DNA from: an uncultured Blautia sp.
Lineage (GTDB): Bacteria > Bacillota > Clostridia > Lachnospirales > Lachnospiraceae
Direction of reading: 5' to 3'
DNA length: 45,795 nucleotides
Assembly: GCA_946629475.1 (NCBI GenBank)
Contig: CAMOXX010000001.1
Location: 1 to 45,795, forward strand
A program made the position numbers and the translations under genes. The notes below the pieces were generated by a model, which was given only the letters and a program-made list of their open reading frames with translations, was not told the DNA's origin and did not search any database. Positions 33,603 to 43,785 of this stretch are shown one piece after another (the stretch's first letter is position 1; every line of letters begins with the position of its first letter).

Positions 33603-34016
33603 TCAAATCAGATTTGAAGGGGAAAAGGCGTGGGGCAGGATCTCCTTCAGGGTGTAAACATGATAATCCTCTTCCGACACGGCAATGATTACTTCAAACG
33701 TGTCCATATCGCAGAATTCAGCCATCACCTGCCGGCAGATTCCGCAGGGCCAGGCTTCCACGTACTCTCCTCCGGTTTTTCCGCCGACGACCGCTATCGC
33801 GGAAAAGTCCCGTTTTCCGTCGAAAACCGCCCGAAAAAAAGCCGTGCGTTCCGCACAGTTGGTCGCTCCGTAGGAAGCGTTCTCAATATTGCAGCCCTCG
33901 TAAACCGTGCCGTCCTTTGCAAGAAGCGCGGCACCGACCTGGAATCCTGAATAGGGGGTATAGGCTTTTTCACGCGCCGCAAACGCTGCCCGGATCAGTT
34001 CCCTGTAATCGGTCAT
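33603..34016 (-). CDS. cdd: Cytidine deaminase
   Basis: A 137-residue tetrameric-type cytidine deaminase (cytidine or deoxycytidine to uridine). The zinc and catalytic motifs CAERTAFF and PCGICRQ are clear, and the start has the usual AYTPYSGFQVGAAL. AGGAGG lies nine bases before the ATG. It starts 5 bp after the PspC-domain gene on the same strand and precedes deoC. Confidence 0.96.
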   Translation of the reverse strand: MTDYRELIRAAFAAREKAYTPYSGFQVGAALLAKDGTVYEGCNIENASYGATNCAERTAFFRAVFDGKRDFSAIAVVGGKTGGEYVEAWPCGICRQVMAEFCDMDTFEVIIAVSEEDYHVYTLKEILPHAFSPSNLI

Positions 34017-34020
34017 GGCA

Positions 34021-34212
34021 TCATACCTCCTGCTTCGGCATGATGATTGCAGCCAGAATATAGGCTACGACTCCCGCTCCGCCAAATGCCGAAACAATCG
34101 CCCATCCTACCCGGATCACAGTCGGATCAACATTGAAATACTCGGCGATGCCGCCGCAGACGCCGCAGATGATCTTATTGTCTTCTGACCGGCAGAGTTT
34201 TTTTTCGTACAT
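34021..34212 (-). CDS. PspC-domain membrane protein
   Basis: A 63-residue protein consisting almost only of a PspC domain. KLCRSEDNKIICGVCGGIAEYF lies at the start (quoted in parts: GVCGGIAEYF is diagnostic), followed by VDPTVIRVGW and one hydrophobic helix (about 34-58). PspC proteins are membrane stress sensors or toxin-like inner-membrane proteins; short clostridial forms are of unknown role. The ATG at 34212 has GGAGG seven bases upstream; the longer open frame to 34263 is unlikely. It may be cotranscribed with cdd. Confidence 0.85.
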   Translation of the reverse strand: MYEKKLCRSEDNKIICGVCGGIAEYFNVDPTVIRVGWAIVSAFGGAGVVAYILAAIIMPKQEV

Positions 34213-34301
34213 AAGGTCTCCTCCCTGTTTTAAGGCCATTGCCTTCCTGATTGACGGATCCATTCTGAAACGTTATGATGTAGACGTTCCTTAACAATCA
34301 A

Positions 34302-34328
34302 TGTATAACTTTCATACTTCTTTGTCAA
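34302..34328 (-). promoter_or_regulatory. Possible promoter of the PspC-cdd-deoC genes
   Basis: On the minus strand TTGACA (34328-34323) is followed after a short 15-nt spacer by TATACA (34307-34302), about 90 nt before the PspC start. The short spacer lowers confidence. It faces away from the divergent methyltransferase gene. Confidence 0.4.
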
Positions 34329-34345
34329 GTAAAGAGGATCTCATT

Positions 34346-35854
34346 ATGGCAATAAACACAGGCCTTCCGGCCGCTTTTCTCGAACGGATGGAACAGCTGC
34401 TGGGCGAAGAATTTCCCGATTTTCTTGCCAGTTATCCCCGCAAAAGAACCTACGGGCTGCGGGTCAACATATCCAAAATCACCCCGGAAGCATTCGAACA
34501 GATCTGCCCGTTCGAAATCCGGCCGATCCCCTGGATTCGCGGCGGGTATTTTTACAATGAGGATGTCCGTCCCTCCCTCTGCCCGCTTTACCGTGCCGGG
34601 CTGTACTACCTGCAGGATCCCGGCGCCATGATCCCGGCATCCCTGCTGCCCGTAGAGGACGGCGACCGTGTCCTTGACCTGTGCGCGGCGCCGGGAGGAA
34701 AGGCGACCGCCCTTGCCGCAAAGCTGGGCGGGACCGGTCTCCTTGCCGCCAACGATATCAGCAGCACCCGCGCAAAAGCCCTGCTCCGCAATCTGGAGCT
34801 TTTCGGAAATGTCAACACCCTGGTCCTGAATGAGGATCCCGAAAAGCTGGCAGAACAGTTTGAGGGAACCTTTGATAAAATCCTGCTCGACGCCCCCTGT
34901 TCGGGCGAAGGCATGTTCCGCAAGGATCCCTCCCTTGCGTCCGACTGGAGCCCCGAAAAGTCCGCTGCTCTCTCACGGCTTCAAAAAAAGCTGATTCATC
35001 TTGCCGCAAAAATGCTCCGCCCCGGCGGAATGCTTCTCTACTCCACCTGCACCTTCAGTACAGAGGAGGATGAGGAGGTCGTATCGGATCTCCTCCGGGC
35101 CGATCCCGGGTTCCGGCTGGTATCCCCGGAATGGTACGATGGCTTTGCCTGCGGAATCCCTGACAGCACCGGCACCCCCGGACTGGAAAAGTGTGTGCGG
35201 ATCTACCCGCACAGGATGGAAAGCGAAGGGCAGTTTGCCGCCCTGCTCCAAAAGGCTCCGGACTCCCGGGTGCTTCCGGATGAGCCGGAAGCCGGAAACG
35301 CATTCATAACCGCCGGTCAGGAGGAGCGGTCCGGCCGGCCTTCCAGAAAAAAGAGAACGCGGACAGAGCAGAAAAAAGACACAGGAAAAAGAGATTCCCG
35401 CCCGGAGGCCCTCCGGCATATCACCTCTTTTTTTGAGGAGATCGGCCTCAGGACTCTCTCCGGACAGGAATTCCGAGCAGATACCCTGGAAATCCGGGGC
35501 GACAGGGCATACTATGTGCCCGCCCCGGTTCCCGGATTCCGCGGCCTTACTTTTCTCCGGAACGGGCTGTACCTGGGGGACCTGAAAAAGAACCGCTTTG
35601 AACCGTCCCAGGCGCTCGCACTCGCGCTGCGGCCGGGCGACGCCTCTTCCTGCATTACCCTTTCTGTCTCTGATGAAAGGCTGAACGCCTATCTCTCCGG
35701 CTCTCCCGTCTTTATAGCCCCGGAGGAAACGCCTGTATCCTCCGGATGGTGCCTCCTGTGCGCCGGCCCATATCCGCTTGCCTTCGGGAAGCTTGTGAAC
35801 GGCCAGCTGAAAAACAAAATTCCGGCAGGGTGGCGTACTCTCAGTCCACAATGA
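34346..35854 (+). CDS. rsmF: rRNA m5C methyltransferase, RsmF/NOL1-NOP2-Sun family
   Basis: A 502-residue SAM-dependent rRNA cytosine-5 methyltransferase. The catalytic domain (about 1-310) shows the SAM loop LDLCAAPGGKATAL, the DAPCSGEGMFRKD motif with one catalytic Cys and STCTFSTEEDEE with the second. A basic linker (about 330-360) leads to a C-terminal RsmF-type/PUA-like RNA-binding region (about 365-500). The ATG at 34346 has GAGG eight bases upstream; the open extension to 34301 lacks a site. It is the only plus-strand gene between 26473 and the right edge of the window, and its end overlaps the convergent addA stop by 14 bp. Confidence 0.93.
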   Translation: MAINTGLPAAFLERMEQLLGEEFPDFLASYPRKRTYGLRVNISKITPEAFEQICPFEIRPIPWIRGGYFYNEDVRPSLCPLYRAGLYYLQDPGAMIPASLLPVEDGDRVLDLCAAPGGKATALAAKLGGTGLLAANDISSTRAKALLRNLELFGNVNTLVLNEDPEKLAEQFEGTFDKILLDAPCSGEGMFRKDPSLASDWSPEKSAALSRLQKKLIHLAAKMLRPGGMLLYSTCTFSTEEDEEVVSDLLRADPGFRLVSPEWYDGFACGIPDSTGTPGLEKCVRIYPHRMESEGQFAALLQKAPDSRVLPDEPEAGNAFITAGQEERSGRPSRKKRTRTEQKKDTGKRDSRPEALRHITSFFEEIGLRTLSGQEFRADTLEIRGDRAYYVPAPVPGFRGLTFLRNGLYLGDLKKNRFEPSQALALALRPGDASSCITLSVSDERLNAYLSGSPVFIAPEETPVSSGWCLLCAGPYPLAFGKLVNGQLKNKIPAGWRTLSPQ

Positions 35855-38800
35855 CCTCCCTGCCGAGATCAAAGGACCAGATATATTTTTCCTTCACCGG
35901 ATGTCCGGTCAGCCTGGAAAGCGCATCCGCGTAATCATCGAGCTGAGTGCGGTAAAGCGTCAGCAGCTTTTCCGCACCGCCGTGTCCGGACACCCGGTCC
36001 GTCTTGTAATCGACCAGCACGATTTCATTTCCCTCATAAAAATACGCGTCGATAATTCCCTGAATCAGAACGCTGGTACCGCTGTTCCACGCGGGATCAA
36101 TCTCCGAGGCAGCACGGGCCATCATAAACGGCTGTTCGCGGAAAAGCGAGCCTGCGCGGTCCGCTTCCGCCATGCGCCTTCCCAGCTGTGAGCCGGCAAA
36201 CCGCACAATGTCCGAAGGCCGCACCGATGCTGCCTCGGCCCTGCCAAGCTTTTTCTCTTCCAGAAGGCGTTCCAGCTGCTTTTTTATCTCCTCTTCGTTC
36301 CCTGTTCCGGCAGAATAGTCCAGGCACTCCATCACTCTGTGGTAGGCGGTGCCACGGCTGCTGCCCGCAAGGATTTCCTCCTGCTCCTCCTGCAGAAAAA
36401 CAGGCACGAGCGGGATCACCGGCTCCTCGTGATCCGTGCTGTTCTCCAGTTCTTCCTCCTCATGGTAGCTCCGTTTTTTCAGTTCGGACACCGTCATCTT
36501 CACCGGGATCCCGGCAAGCTCCCCATGCGGATATCGGAACGCAAAACGTTCCTCCAGTTCTTTCCGGATTCCGGCATCCTTCACCTGGTCCGCATCGGCA
36601 TTCTGCAGATACGCAAGCACCGACAGGTCCCGGACGCGGGAGTACGCTTCATCCTTCACCAGTTTTTTTACATCAGCGATCTGCACCGCAAACTCTGAAG
36701 GATCGTCATGCAGCAGCGGGTTTTTCCCCGGCAGCAGGCCTTCTTCATGAAAGACCGGCGCCATGCATCTGTGCCCCGAGAGGGCCATGAGGATCAGGTC
36801 CAGAGCGCATTTTGCCTTTCTGCGGTCCCGCAGGGAAAGCAGCTCCCTGGTTCTTGCGGCATTCTGCAAAAGCTTTTCCAGTGTCCCGCCGAAATTTCCG
36901 ACACTTCCTGTCAGAATCAGCTTTTCCTTCGCGCGGGTCAGCGCAACATACAGCACCCGCAGCTCCTCCCCGATGCTTTCCGACACAATGTGTTCCCTTG
37001 TCAGGCGCTTTTTTAAAAGCGGAACCCGGATTCCTCTCTCCGGAATCACTGCGTCCGGGGCAATCCCCAGATCCGCGTCAACAAGGATGGCTTCATTTGC
37101 ATCACGATAGTTGAAATTCTTGCCCAGGCCGGATACAAACACAACCGGGAACTCCAGACCTTTGCTCTTGTGGATCGTCATCAGGCGCACAGCTCCGTCC
37201 CCCGCGCCGGAAAGGTTCACCTCTCCGTAATCCACCTCATATTTGTGCAGATTTTCGATATACTGTACAAAGTGGAAAAGACCGTGATAGCTGGTTTTCG
37301 CGTATTCCATCGCTTTCTCGGAGAGCATCTCCAGATTGGCGCTCCTCTGGGCCCCGTCCGGCATCGCCTTCAGGATACTTCCGTATCCCGTATCGCGCAG
37401 GATCTCGCGGATCAGCTGATGCACGGGAACAAACGCCGCCCTTCTCCGGAAGGCATTCATCATTTCGGCAAAGCCGTACAGCTTCTCATACAGGGGATCT
37501 CCCCTCCGCCCCTCTTCGTCCGAAAGGAGGGCTGTCACGCTGTCAAAAAGCATTCCGCCGCCGTACTCCGAACGCAGAACAGCGAGCTCCTCATCCGTAC
37601 AGGAGACAATCGGCGACCTCAGGACTCCCAGAAGCGGGATGTCCTGCCTGGGGTTGTCCAGTATCCTCAGATAATTCAGCATTGTCACCACCTCGGACGC
37701 CGAAAAATACCCGCTGCGGGAGGCGGCATATGCGGGAATGCCCCGGGATGTCAGCACATCCATGAACGGCTCGGACCAGCCCGAAAAGCTGCGGAGCAGA
37801 ATCGCGATATCTCCGTACCGGACCGGCCGGTGACCTCCGGACTCCCGGTCGTAAACGGTTTCATTCCCGACCATGCTCTGAATCCTGTCAGCGATCAGCA
37901 TCGCCTCGAGCTCCCGGTCCGTGCGGACGGATTCCTCATCCTCCAGAAGAGGATCATCCTTCCTCACCAGCAGAAGCTCCGCGCGCGCGGATTTCTCATC
38001 CTGCCCCTCCGGAAAAGAGGCTCCCGGATACAGGGCTTCCTCCTCCCCGTAGTCGATCCCGCCGAGGTCGCTGCCCATGATCTGACGGAAAATGTAATTC
38101 ACTGCGGAAAGCACCTCACTGCGGCTCCGGAAATTTTTGTGCAGATCGACCCGCACTTCATCCCCGTCCTCTTTCGAAAAGCGATGGTACTTTTCCATAA
38201 AAAGCTCCGGTCTGGCAAGACGGAACCGGTAGATGCTCTGCTTAACGTCCCCGACCATAAAGATATTGTGCCGATGATTCACCCATCCGGAAACATATCC
38301 CGCGATCCTCTCCTGCACAAGATTGCTGTCCTGATACTCATCGATCATCACCTCATCGAACTTTTCCGAGAGCTCCCCCGCGGCGGCTGACCCGCCCTTC
38401 TCTCCCTCTCCCGGGGACAGAATCTTCAGGGCCAGATGCTCCATATCTGTAAAATCCAGGACGTTTTTATCACGCTTCTTCGCCGAAAAGAGCTCCATAA
38501 ACCTTTCGACTGTGCGGATCAGCGTTTCCGCCGGGCGGCGGCTGAGCCTTAACAGCTCCAGGTTCTCCTCCAGATCACAGGAAAACCAGTTTTTTCTCAG
38601 ATCGTCCACCGACGCCTTCACATGATTCCGGATCTCCGAAACATTCTTTTTCAGGCTGTCATCCACATCCTTCGGCCGTTTGCGGGAGAGCTCCGGGAAC
38701 TTTTCCGACGAGAGCAGATTCACTATCCCGTCATAGTCCTTCTTTGCGCACAGGTCCGAAAGCCCGCTGAGCATCGCCAGGCCTTCCCGGATTCCCTCCT

Positions 38801-39542
38801 CAAAATGATAAGGCCCGTTCACCGAAAGGCAGAGTCTGAGAGCCTGCTCCATATCCTCCTGCATCCCGCAGAGTTCCGTCTCCGCGATGGTAAAGAGATC
38901 CTGTATCCACGGCTTTTCCATCATAGAGGCGCAGTCCTGCGCGTCAAATCCGGCCGCGCAGTCCGCAAGCCACTGCTGCGGATCCGGGCTGCTCATCGCT
39001 TTGTCATAGATTCTCAGGATCACATCCTTCAGGGATTCATCTGTTTTCCCCAGGCAGAAGCAGTCCAGCATATGGTTAAAATCCGGGGAGTCCTCCTTAT
39101 GGAACTCCTCCATCATTTCTTTCAGCGTATCCTGCTTAAGGAGCTCAAGCTCCCCCTCATCGGCAATCCGATAGCCCGGGTCGAGACCGATCAGATGAAA
39201 ATAGTTCCGCAGAAGCCACCCGCAAAAGCCGTCGATGGTTGTGATCTGCGCCATGTGGATCAGCATCAGCTGCTTCTGCAGAAAAGCGCTCCCGGGGTTT
39301 TCGTGAAGTGCCTGCTCCAGAGCATTCCGGATCCTCTCCTTCAGTTCCCCCGCAGCCGCCCTTGTGAACGTCATGATGAGCATCCTGTCAATGGAAACGG
39401 GGGCTGTCCGGTCGGTCAGCTTCGACATGATGCGTTCCACCAGGACGGCTGTCTTTCCCGAGCCCGCCGCCGCGCTCACAAGAATGCTGCTGTTCCGGAG
39501 CGCGATGACCCGCTTCTGCTCAGTGGTCCATTCTGTTCCCAT
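35841..39542 (-). CDS. addA: ATP-dependent helicase/nuclease AddA
   Basis: A 1233-residue AddA subunit of the AddAB helicase-nuclease, which resects double-strand breaks up to Chi and loads RecA. The UvrD-like helicase starts with Q-motif TTEQKRVIAL and Walker A AAAGSGKT (24-31). VMIDEYQDSN (Walker B), RFRLARPE, VDLHKNFRSR, MTIHKSKGLEF and ALTRAKEKL follow. A C-terminal RecB-type nuclease has LVDYKTD. The ATG at 39542 (GAGG six bases upstream) is preferred to 39554, whose codon touches the ribosome binding site. It overlaps the addB end by 23 bp. Confidence 0.96.
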   Translation of the reverse strand: MGTEWTTEQKRVIALRNSSILVSAAAGSGKTAVLVERIMSKLTDRTAPVSIDRMLIMTFTRAAAGELKERIRNALEQALHENPGSAFLQKQLMLIHMAQITTIDGFCGWLLRNYFHLIGLDPGYRIADEGELELLKQDTLKEMMEEFHKEDSPDFNHMLDCFCLGKTDESLKDVILRIYDKAMSSPDPQQWLADCAAGFDAQDCASMMEKPWIQDLFTIAETELCGMQEDMEQALRLCLSVNGPYHFEEGIREGLAMLSGLSDLCAKKDYDGIVNLLSSEKFPELSRKRPKDVDDSLKKNVSEIRNHVKASVDDLRKNWFSCDLEENLELLRLSRRPAETLIRTVERFMELFSAKKRDKNVLDFTDMEHLALKILSPGEGEKGGSAAAGELSEKFDEVMIDEYQDSNLVQERIAGYVSGWVNHRHNIFMVGDVKQSIYRFRLARPELFMEKYHRFSKEDGDEVRVDLHKNFRSRSEVLSAVNYIFRQIMGSDLGGIDYGEEEALYPGASFPEGQDEKSARAELLLVRKDDPLLEDEESVRTDRELEAMLIADRIQSMVGNETVYDRESGGHRPVRYGDIAILLRSFSGWSEPFMDVLTSRGIPAYAASRSGYFSASEVVTMLNYLRILDNPRQDIPLLGVLRSPIVSCTDEELAVLRSEYGGGMLFDSVTALLSDEEGRRGDPLYEKLYGFAEMMNAFRRRAAFVPVHQLIREILRDTGYGSILKAMPDGAQRSANLEMLSEKAMEYAKTSYHGLFHFVQYIENLHKYEVDYGEVNLSGAGDGAVRLMTIHKSKGLEFPVVFVSGLGKNFNYRDANEAILVDADLGIAPDAVIPERGIRVPLLKKRLTREHIVSESIGEELRVLYVALTRAKEKLILTGSVGNFGGTLEKLLQNAARTRELLSLRDRRKAKCALDLILMALSGHRCMAPVFHEEGLLPGKNPLLHDDPSEFAVQIADVKKLVKDEAYSRVRDLSVLAYLQNADADQVKDAGIRKELEERFAFRYPHGELAGIPVKMTVSELKKRSYHEEEELENSTDHEEPVIPLVPVFLQEEQEEILAGSSRGTAYHRVMECLDYSAGTGNEEEIKKQLERLLEEKKLGRAEAASVRPSDIVRFAGSQLGRRMAEADRAGSLFREQPFMMARAASEIDPAWNSGTSVLIQGIIDAYFYEGNEIVLVDYKTDRVSGHGGAEKLLTLYRTQLDDYADALSRLTGHPVKEKYIWSFDLGREVIVD

Positions 39543-42500
39543 GGTTTTCCTCATCCTCCCTCAAAGCATCGGACATCAGAGACCAGAGCTCTTTTTCATC
39601 CGTGTTTCTGATTTCCCGGTACGCATACCCAGGTATCCCGCGGTCAAATCCGCATGATCCTTTGTACGGGCAGTAGTCGCAGGGTGCCGCCTGTCTGATC
39701 CGGTAAGGCCGCGCGCCTGTCTCCCCTCCGAGGATCCTCTCCCGGCTTTCCCGCGTCTTCTTTTTAACAAACTGCGTCAGCACAGCAAACTGTTCCGCGC
39801 TTGCCGCCGATCCCTTTGTCCGGCTGTCCGGCTCTCCCGTTTTTTTGCTGAGCGTCACGGGCAGGGAAATCTGGGTTTCGTCCATCGCGCGTATAACATC
39901 AGGACTGTCCGAGCACAGCCCGTTCATCCTGAGCGCCCGGAGGATCTGCTTTTCCACCTCCTCCGGCGCGTCATCGAACCCGGCCTCGAGCACGGGATCC
40001 TTCACATTGTAATAAAAAATGCCCGCCGGAACCACATCCTTGCCGGGATGCCTCTTCTCTTCCAGCTGCATGGCCGCATCGAGGTAAAGGACCAGCTGGA
40101 CCTGCAGTCCATGATACAGCTTCAACAGCTGGAAGGAGGTGCTGCCCGTCTTATAATCGATCACCTTCACATAGACTTTATTCTCCGTTTCCATGGTATC
40201 CAGACGGTCGATCCGTCCTCCGCCAAACGCGATTTCCACTCCTTCCGGGTCGAACCGGCCGGACAGGATCTGCTGCTGGAGTGCCCAGACGGTCCTTTTC
40301 AGAATTTTCCTCGCCCGCTCCGTCATCCAGGCATTGCGTGCACTGCTTTTCAGAATGGTGTTTCCGTAATCCGCAGCCAGAACATCCAGGCAGCGGTCGA
40401 TCAGGGCATCCCTGGCCTCCCCGCTGATATTCCGGAAGGAAAGCCCCTCCCGCCGCATCTCCCGGCTGAAGGCCTCCAGCGCTTCATGCACCAGATTTCC
40501 CAGATCGGCAGCCTGGAACTCATATTCCTGGCGTTCACGGATATCGAGCCCGTAGCGCAGAAAATGCGCGCAGGCACAGGACGCGAACCGCTCCAGCCTG
40601 GTCGACCCGTTTTCGGGGACATCCCCGTAGAGCGCTTTCGCCACGGCCGACCCGATCCTGCCCGAAGGCGCCCTCATAAACGCTGCGTCGATCATCTTAA
40701 GAACCTCCGGGCGGTACTTATCCTCCCGGAGATACCACCGGTAGAGCTCCGCAAACAGGGGAGATTCCTGCTGATCCTCGGGGATTTCCCCGATCAGGAG
40801 GTCATACCCGAGCTCCGGCTTTTCGGGAAGAGTATCCTTCCGGAACGGTTCGTTCCCGGGTGTCAGATCAGGATACAGCGAGCTGATATTTCCGATCAGA
40901 TAGGCCGGCCGCATCGGTTCCCCCCTGCTGCTCGACATGCTGTACGAAAGGCTGACCAGCTTCCCGGGCTTCGTCAGGTTCAGGTAAAGATAAAACCTCT
41001 GGATGTTCATCTGTTCCTTCGGGTCCGGGGCAAGCTCGGTCCCCTCCTCGAGGAAGAAATCCCGGTCCGCCTCCGAAAGCAGCCCTCCGGTATCGGCACT
41101 CTTCGGAATGTTTCCCTCATTCACGCCGACAAAGAACAGCACGCTGATATCCTTCAGCCTTGTTCTTTCCATATCTCCCACCAGAACCTGATCCTGCCCC
41201 GGGGGAATCAGGGCTACCTTCGCCTTCAGAAGCCCGGCCTCCAGCACCTGGATAAACTCCCGGCGGCTCAGCTTTTCATCCCCCAGGATCTCCACCATGC
41301 GGTCGAAAAGCTCCATGACGATCCCGAACACTTTCGAGTACTCTTTTTCCAGCGCCTTTTCCCCCGACCTGCGGAATGACTCCTGCCACACGGCAAGCTT
41401 TTCCTGAATATGGTTTCTACGCAGGAACCAGTAGAGCTGCGTGCAGTAGTCCTTCACTGTTCTGCACCGTGACAGTCCTTCCCGCAGTTCCCTCGTCTCA
41501 GATAGGAAGCGTTCCCGGATATCGTTCAGCACCTGGATTCCGGCCGGGTCCATACCCCGATAGACCCGCACCCATTTTTCATCCCACCTCTTAAACGAAC
41601 GGATGCCGACCGCCCGCACATAGTTTTCCAGGAGATCGGTTTCCTCCGGGGTGATCTCTGACAGGCCGCTCCGCAGGTAGCGGAACACGCTCTCAAAGCT
41701 GAAGCTTTTATCAACCAGCTCCATCGCTGCTCTCAGGTACTCTACAAAGGGATTCTGCATAATGCCGTGGGTCTCATCGATAAAGAACGGGATTCCAGCT
41801 CTCTCGAAGGCCTGGCGCGCCGCCGGGCTGTACTCCTCGAGGTTTCCCGAAATCACGGCAATGTCCCCGTACCTGAGCCCTTCCGTGCGCACCATGCGGC
41901 AGATCTGCCTGGCGGTCTCTTCCATTTCCGCCCCCGGGCTCTCGGCGCTGAAAACACGGATGCTCCCGGGGGGGCCGTCAAAGGACCGTCCATTGTAGCG
42001 GAAGAGGTTCTTTTCCAGGAACGCAAGGGCGGGAGCCTCCGAAAAACGGGACCGGCTGCTGTGGTGCAGAAGCACCGGCTCCGAAATCTCCGAAGCCAGA
42101 TCAGAGAGCCGGGATACCATCTTCCGGCTCATGGAAAACAGCGACCACGCTGATTTTCCGGCCGCGGTCCCTTCCTCCGCATCCATCGTGACCGTCACCA
42201 TCATATCGCGGCACACATGGAGGAGCTCCCTCAGAACATTCATCTGAACCGGCGTAAAGCCGGTAAAGCCGTCCAGCAGAATCACAGATCCTCTCAGCTT
42301 CTTCGACAGCGGAATTGCCTTTACCAGCTCTTCGAGGACCCCCTCTCCCGTCATGTACCGGTCCTCCAGATAATCGCAGAACCTCCGGTACAGGCGGCCG
42401 ATATCAGCAAGCTTCATGGAGAGAAGCGCGCGTTCCTCCGCCCTCCCGGCCATCGATACAGCTTCCTCCGGCGAAATATCATACTGCATGAACTCCGAAA

Positions 42501-42876
42501 TCAGCGACTTGACTTCATCCAGATACCCCGGCTTTCTGATCTGGCTTCCCAGAAACGGATAGTCCTTTTCCCGGTCAAGCACAAGCTTCAGAAGAACCAT
42601 GCTCTTTCCGGTATCGTCGAGCATCTTCAGCATATCCCCGCCCGTCTCCTCAAAGACCCGGTAGGCAAGCCTTGTGATGCTCACCACGTCGATATTCAGA
42701 ATCCCGCCGCGGCTGCTCATCTCGACCACAGTCTTCTGTGTCTGCATCGTAAACTGCTCGGGAACTACGATATAATACAAGACATCCGGACGGCATTCCG
42801 CCTCCCGGATGATCTTTTCGTATGCTGTATGGGATTTGCCGGTGCCGGAACCCCCGATGATAAACTGAAGCGGCAT
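39520..42876 (-). CDS. addB: ATP-dependent helicase/deoxyribonuclease AddB
   Basis: A 1118-residue AddB, partner of AddA. It has an N-terminal Walker A (GGSGTGKSH, 8-16), a degenerate helicase core and a C-terminal nuclease domain (about 780-1100) with VKVIDYKTGS. The iron-sulfur staple of AddB nucleases is visible as one Cys in ASCACAHFLRYG and three in PCDYCPYKGSCG. AAAGGAG lies four bases before the ATG at 42876. The AddA start lies inside its 3' end, so expression of the two subunits is coupled. It follows Hsp33 by 30 bp. Confidence 0.97.
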   Translation of the reverse strand: MPLQFIIGGSGTGKSHTAYEKIIREAECRPDVLYYIVVPEQFTMQTQKTVVEMSSRGGILNIDVVSITRLAYRVFEETGGDMLKMLDDTGKSMVLLKLVLDREKDYPFLGSQIRKPGYLDEVKSLISEFMQYDISPEEAVSMAGRAEERALLSMKLADIGRLYRRFCDYLEDRYMTGEGVLEELVKAIPLSKKLRGSVILLDGFTGFTPVQMNVLRELLHVCRDMMVTVTMDAEEGTAAGKSAWSLFSMSRKMVSRLSDLASEISEPVLLHHSSRSRFSEAPALAFLEKNLFRYNGRSFDGPPGSIRVFSAESPGAEMEETARQICRMVRTEGLRYGDIAVISGNLEEYSPAARQAFERAGIPFFIDETHGIMQNPFVEYLRAAMELVDKSFSFESVFRYLRSGLSEITPEETDLLENYVRAVGIRSFKRWDEKWVRVYRGMDPAGIQVLNDIRERFLSETRELREGLSRCRTVKDYCTQLYWFLRRNHIQEKLAVWQESFRRSGEKALEKEYSKVFGIVMELFDRMVEILGDEKLSRREFIQVLEAGLLKAKVALIPPGQDQVLVGDMERTRLKDISVLFFVGVNEGNIPKSADTGGLLSEADRDFFLEEGTELAPDPKEQMNIQRFYLYLNLTKPGKLVSLSYSMSSSRGEPMRPAYLIGNISSLYPDLTPGNEPFRKDTLPEKPELGYDLLIGEIPEDQQESPLFAELYRWYLREDKYRPEVLKMIDAAFMRAPSGRIGSAVAKALYGDVPENGSTRLERFASCACAHFLRYGLDIRERQEYEFQAADLGNLVHEALEAFSREMRREGLSFRNISGEARDALIDRCLDVLAADYGNTILKSSARNAWMTERARKILKRTVWALQQQILSGRFDPEGVEIAFGGGRIDRLDTMETENKVYVKVIDYKTGSTSFQLLKLYHGLQVQLVLYLDAAMQLEEKRHPGKDVVPAGIFYYNVKDPVLEAGFDDAPEEVEKQILRALRMNGLCSDSPDVIRAMDETQISLPVTLSKKTGEPDSRTKGSAASAEQFAVLTQFVKKKTRESRERILGGETGARPYRIRQAAPCDYCPYKGSCGFDRGIPGYAYREIRNTDEKELWSLMSDALREDEENHGNRMDH

Positions 42877-42906
42877 AATACTCCTTTCCGGCGGGCTGCC
42901 CGCCTC

Positions 42907-43785
42907 TCACCGGCATCTCTGCAGGATCTTTTTCAGTTCCTCTACCGTAAATGTATAATTCTTATTGCAGAAATGGCAGTTCATCTCAATCGGTTTTCCC
43001 TCCTGAATCATCTCGTTCAGGTCCTTTCTGCCGATACTGATCAAAGCCTTCTCGACTCTGTCCCTGCTGCAGTTGCAGTAGAATGATGTCGGAATGCGGT
43101 CGCTGATTTCAATGTCAAAGCCCTGAAGCACCTGCTGAAGAAGATACTCCGCGGAGTTCTCCTCCTCCAGAAGGCCTGTAACCGATCGGATTCCCTGAAT
43201 GTTTTTTTCCAGCCGGGAAATCACGTTCTCCTCCGCGAACGGCATAAGCTGCACAATAAAGCCTCCCGCCCGCTTCACCGTATTATCCCTGTTCATCAGG
43301 ACTCCCAGTCCGACGGCTGAAGCCACCTGCTCGCTGGTGACAAAATAAAATGTAAGGTCATCTCCGATCTCGCCGGTCTGAAGGTCGACCTGCCCGATAT
43401 ACGGCTCCTTCAGCCCCATATCCTTGATCACCTGCAGATAGCCGTTTCCGACCGCTCCGCCCACATCGAGCTTTCCCTTCGCGTTAGCCGGCAGCATCAC
43501 ATCCGGATTGTTCACATATCCTTTAACCCTTCCCGCCGAATCGGCAGTCACGGTGATGCCTCCGATCGGGCCGTCGCCGCGGACCTGGATCGTGAGGATG
43601 TCCTTCTCCCCCTTCATCATGGTCCCCATCATGGCTCCTCCCGTGAGAAGCCGGCCAAGCGCGGCTGTCGCGACGGGGCTTGTATTGTGATTCCGCCTGG
43701 CGGTCTCCACTGTTTCCTCTGTCACTGCCGCGAAGGCCCGGATCTGCCTGTCAGCTGCCATCGCTCTGATGATAATATCGCTCAT
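42907..43785 (-). CDS. hslO: Redox-regulated chaperone Hsp33
   Basis: A 292-residue Hsp33. The N-terminal chaperone domain carries GRLLTGGAMMGTMMKG and QVRGDGPIGG. The C-terminal redox switch has the zinc-binding C-x-C (CNC) and C-x2-C (CHFC) pairs. Hsp33 is activated by oxidation and unfolding and then holds aggregating proteins. AGGAGG lies near the ATG at 43785, which overlaps the upstream methyltransferase stop by 4 bp (ATGA). Useful to an anaerobe under oxidative stress. Confidence 0.97.
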   Translation of the reverse strand: MSDIIIRAMAADRQIRAFAAVTEETVETARRNHNTSPVATAALGRLLTGGAMMGTMMKGEKDILTIQVRGDGPIGGITVTADSAGRVKGYVNNPDVMLPANAKGKLDVGGAVGNGYLQVIKDMGLKEPYIGQVDLQTGEIGDDLTFYFVTSEQVASAVGLGVLMNRDNTVKRAGGFIVQLMPFAEENVISRLEKNIQGIRSVTGLLEEENSAEYLLQQVLQGFDIEISDRIPTSFYCNCSRDRVEKALISIGRKDLNEMIQEGKPIEMNCHFCNKNYTFTVEELKKILQRCR

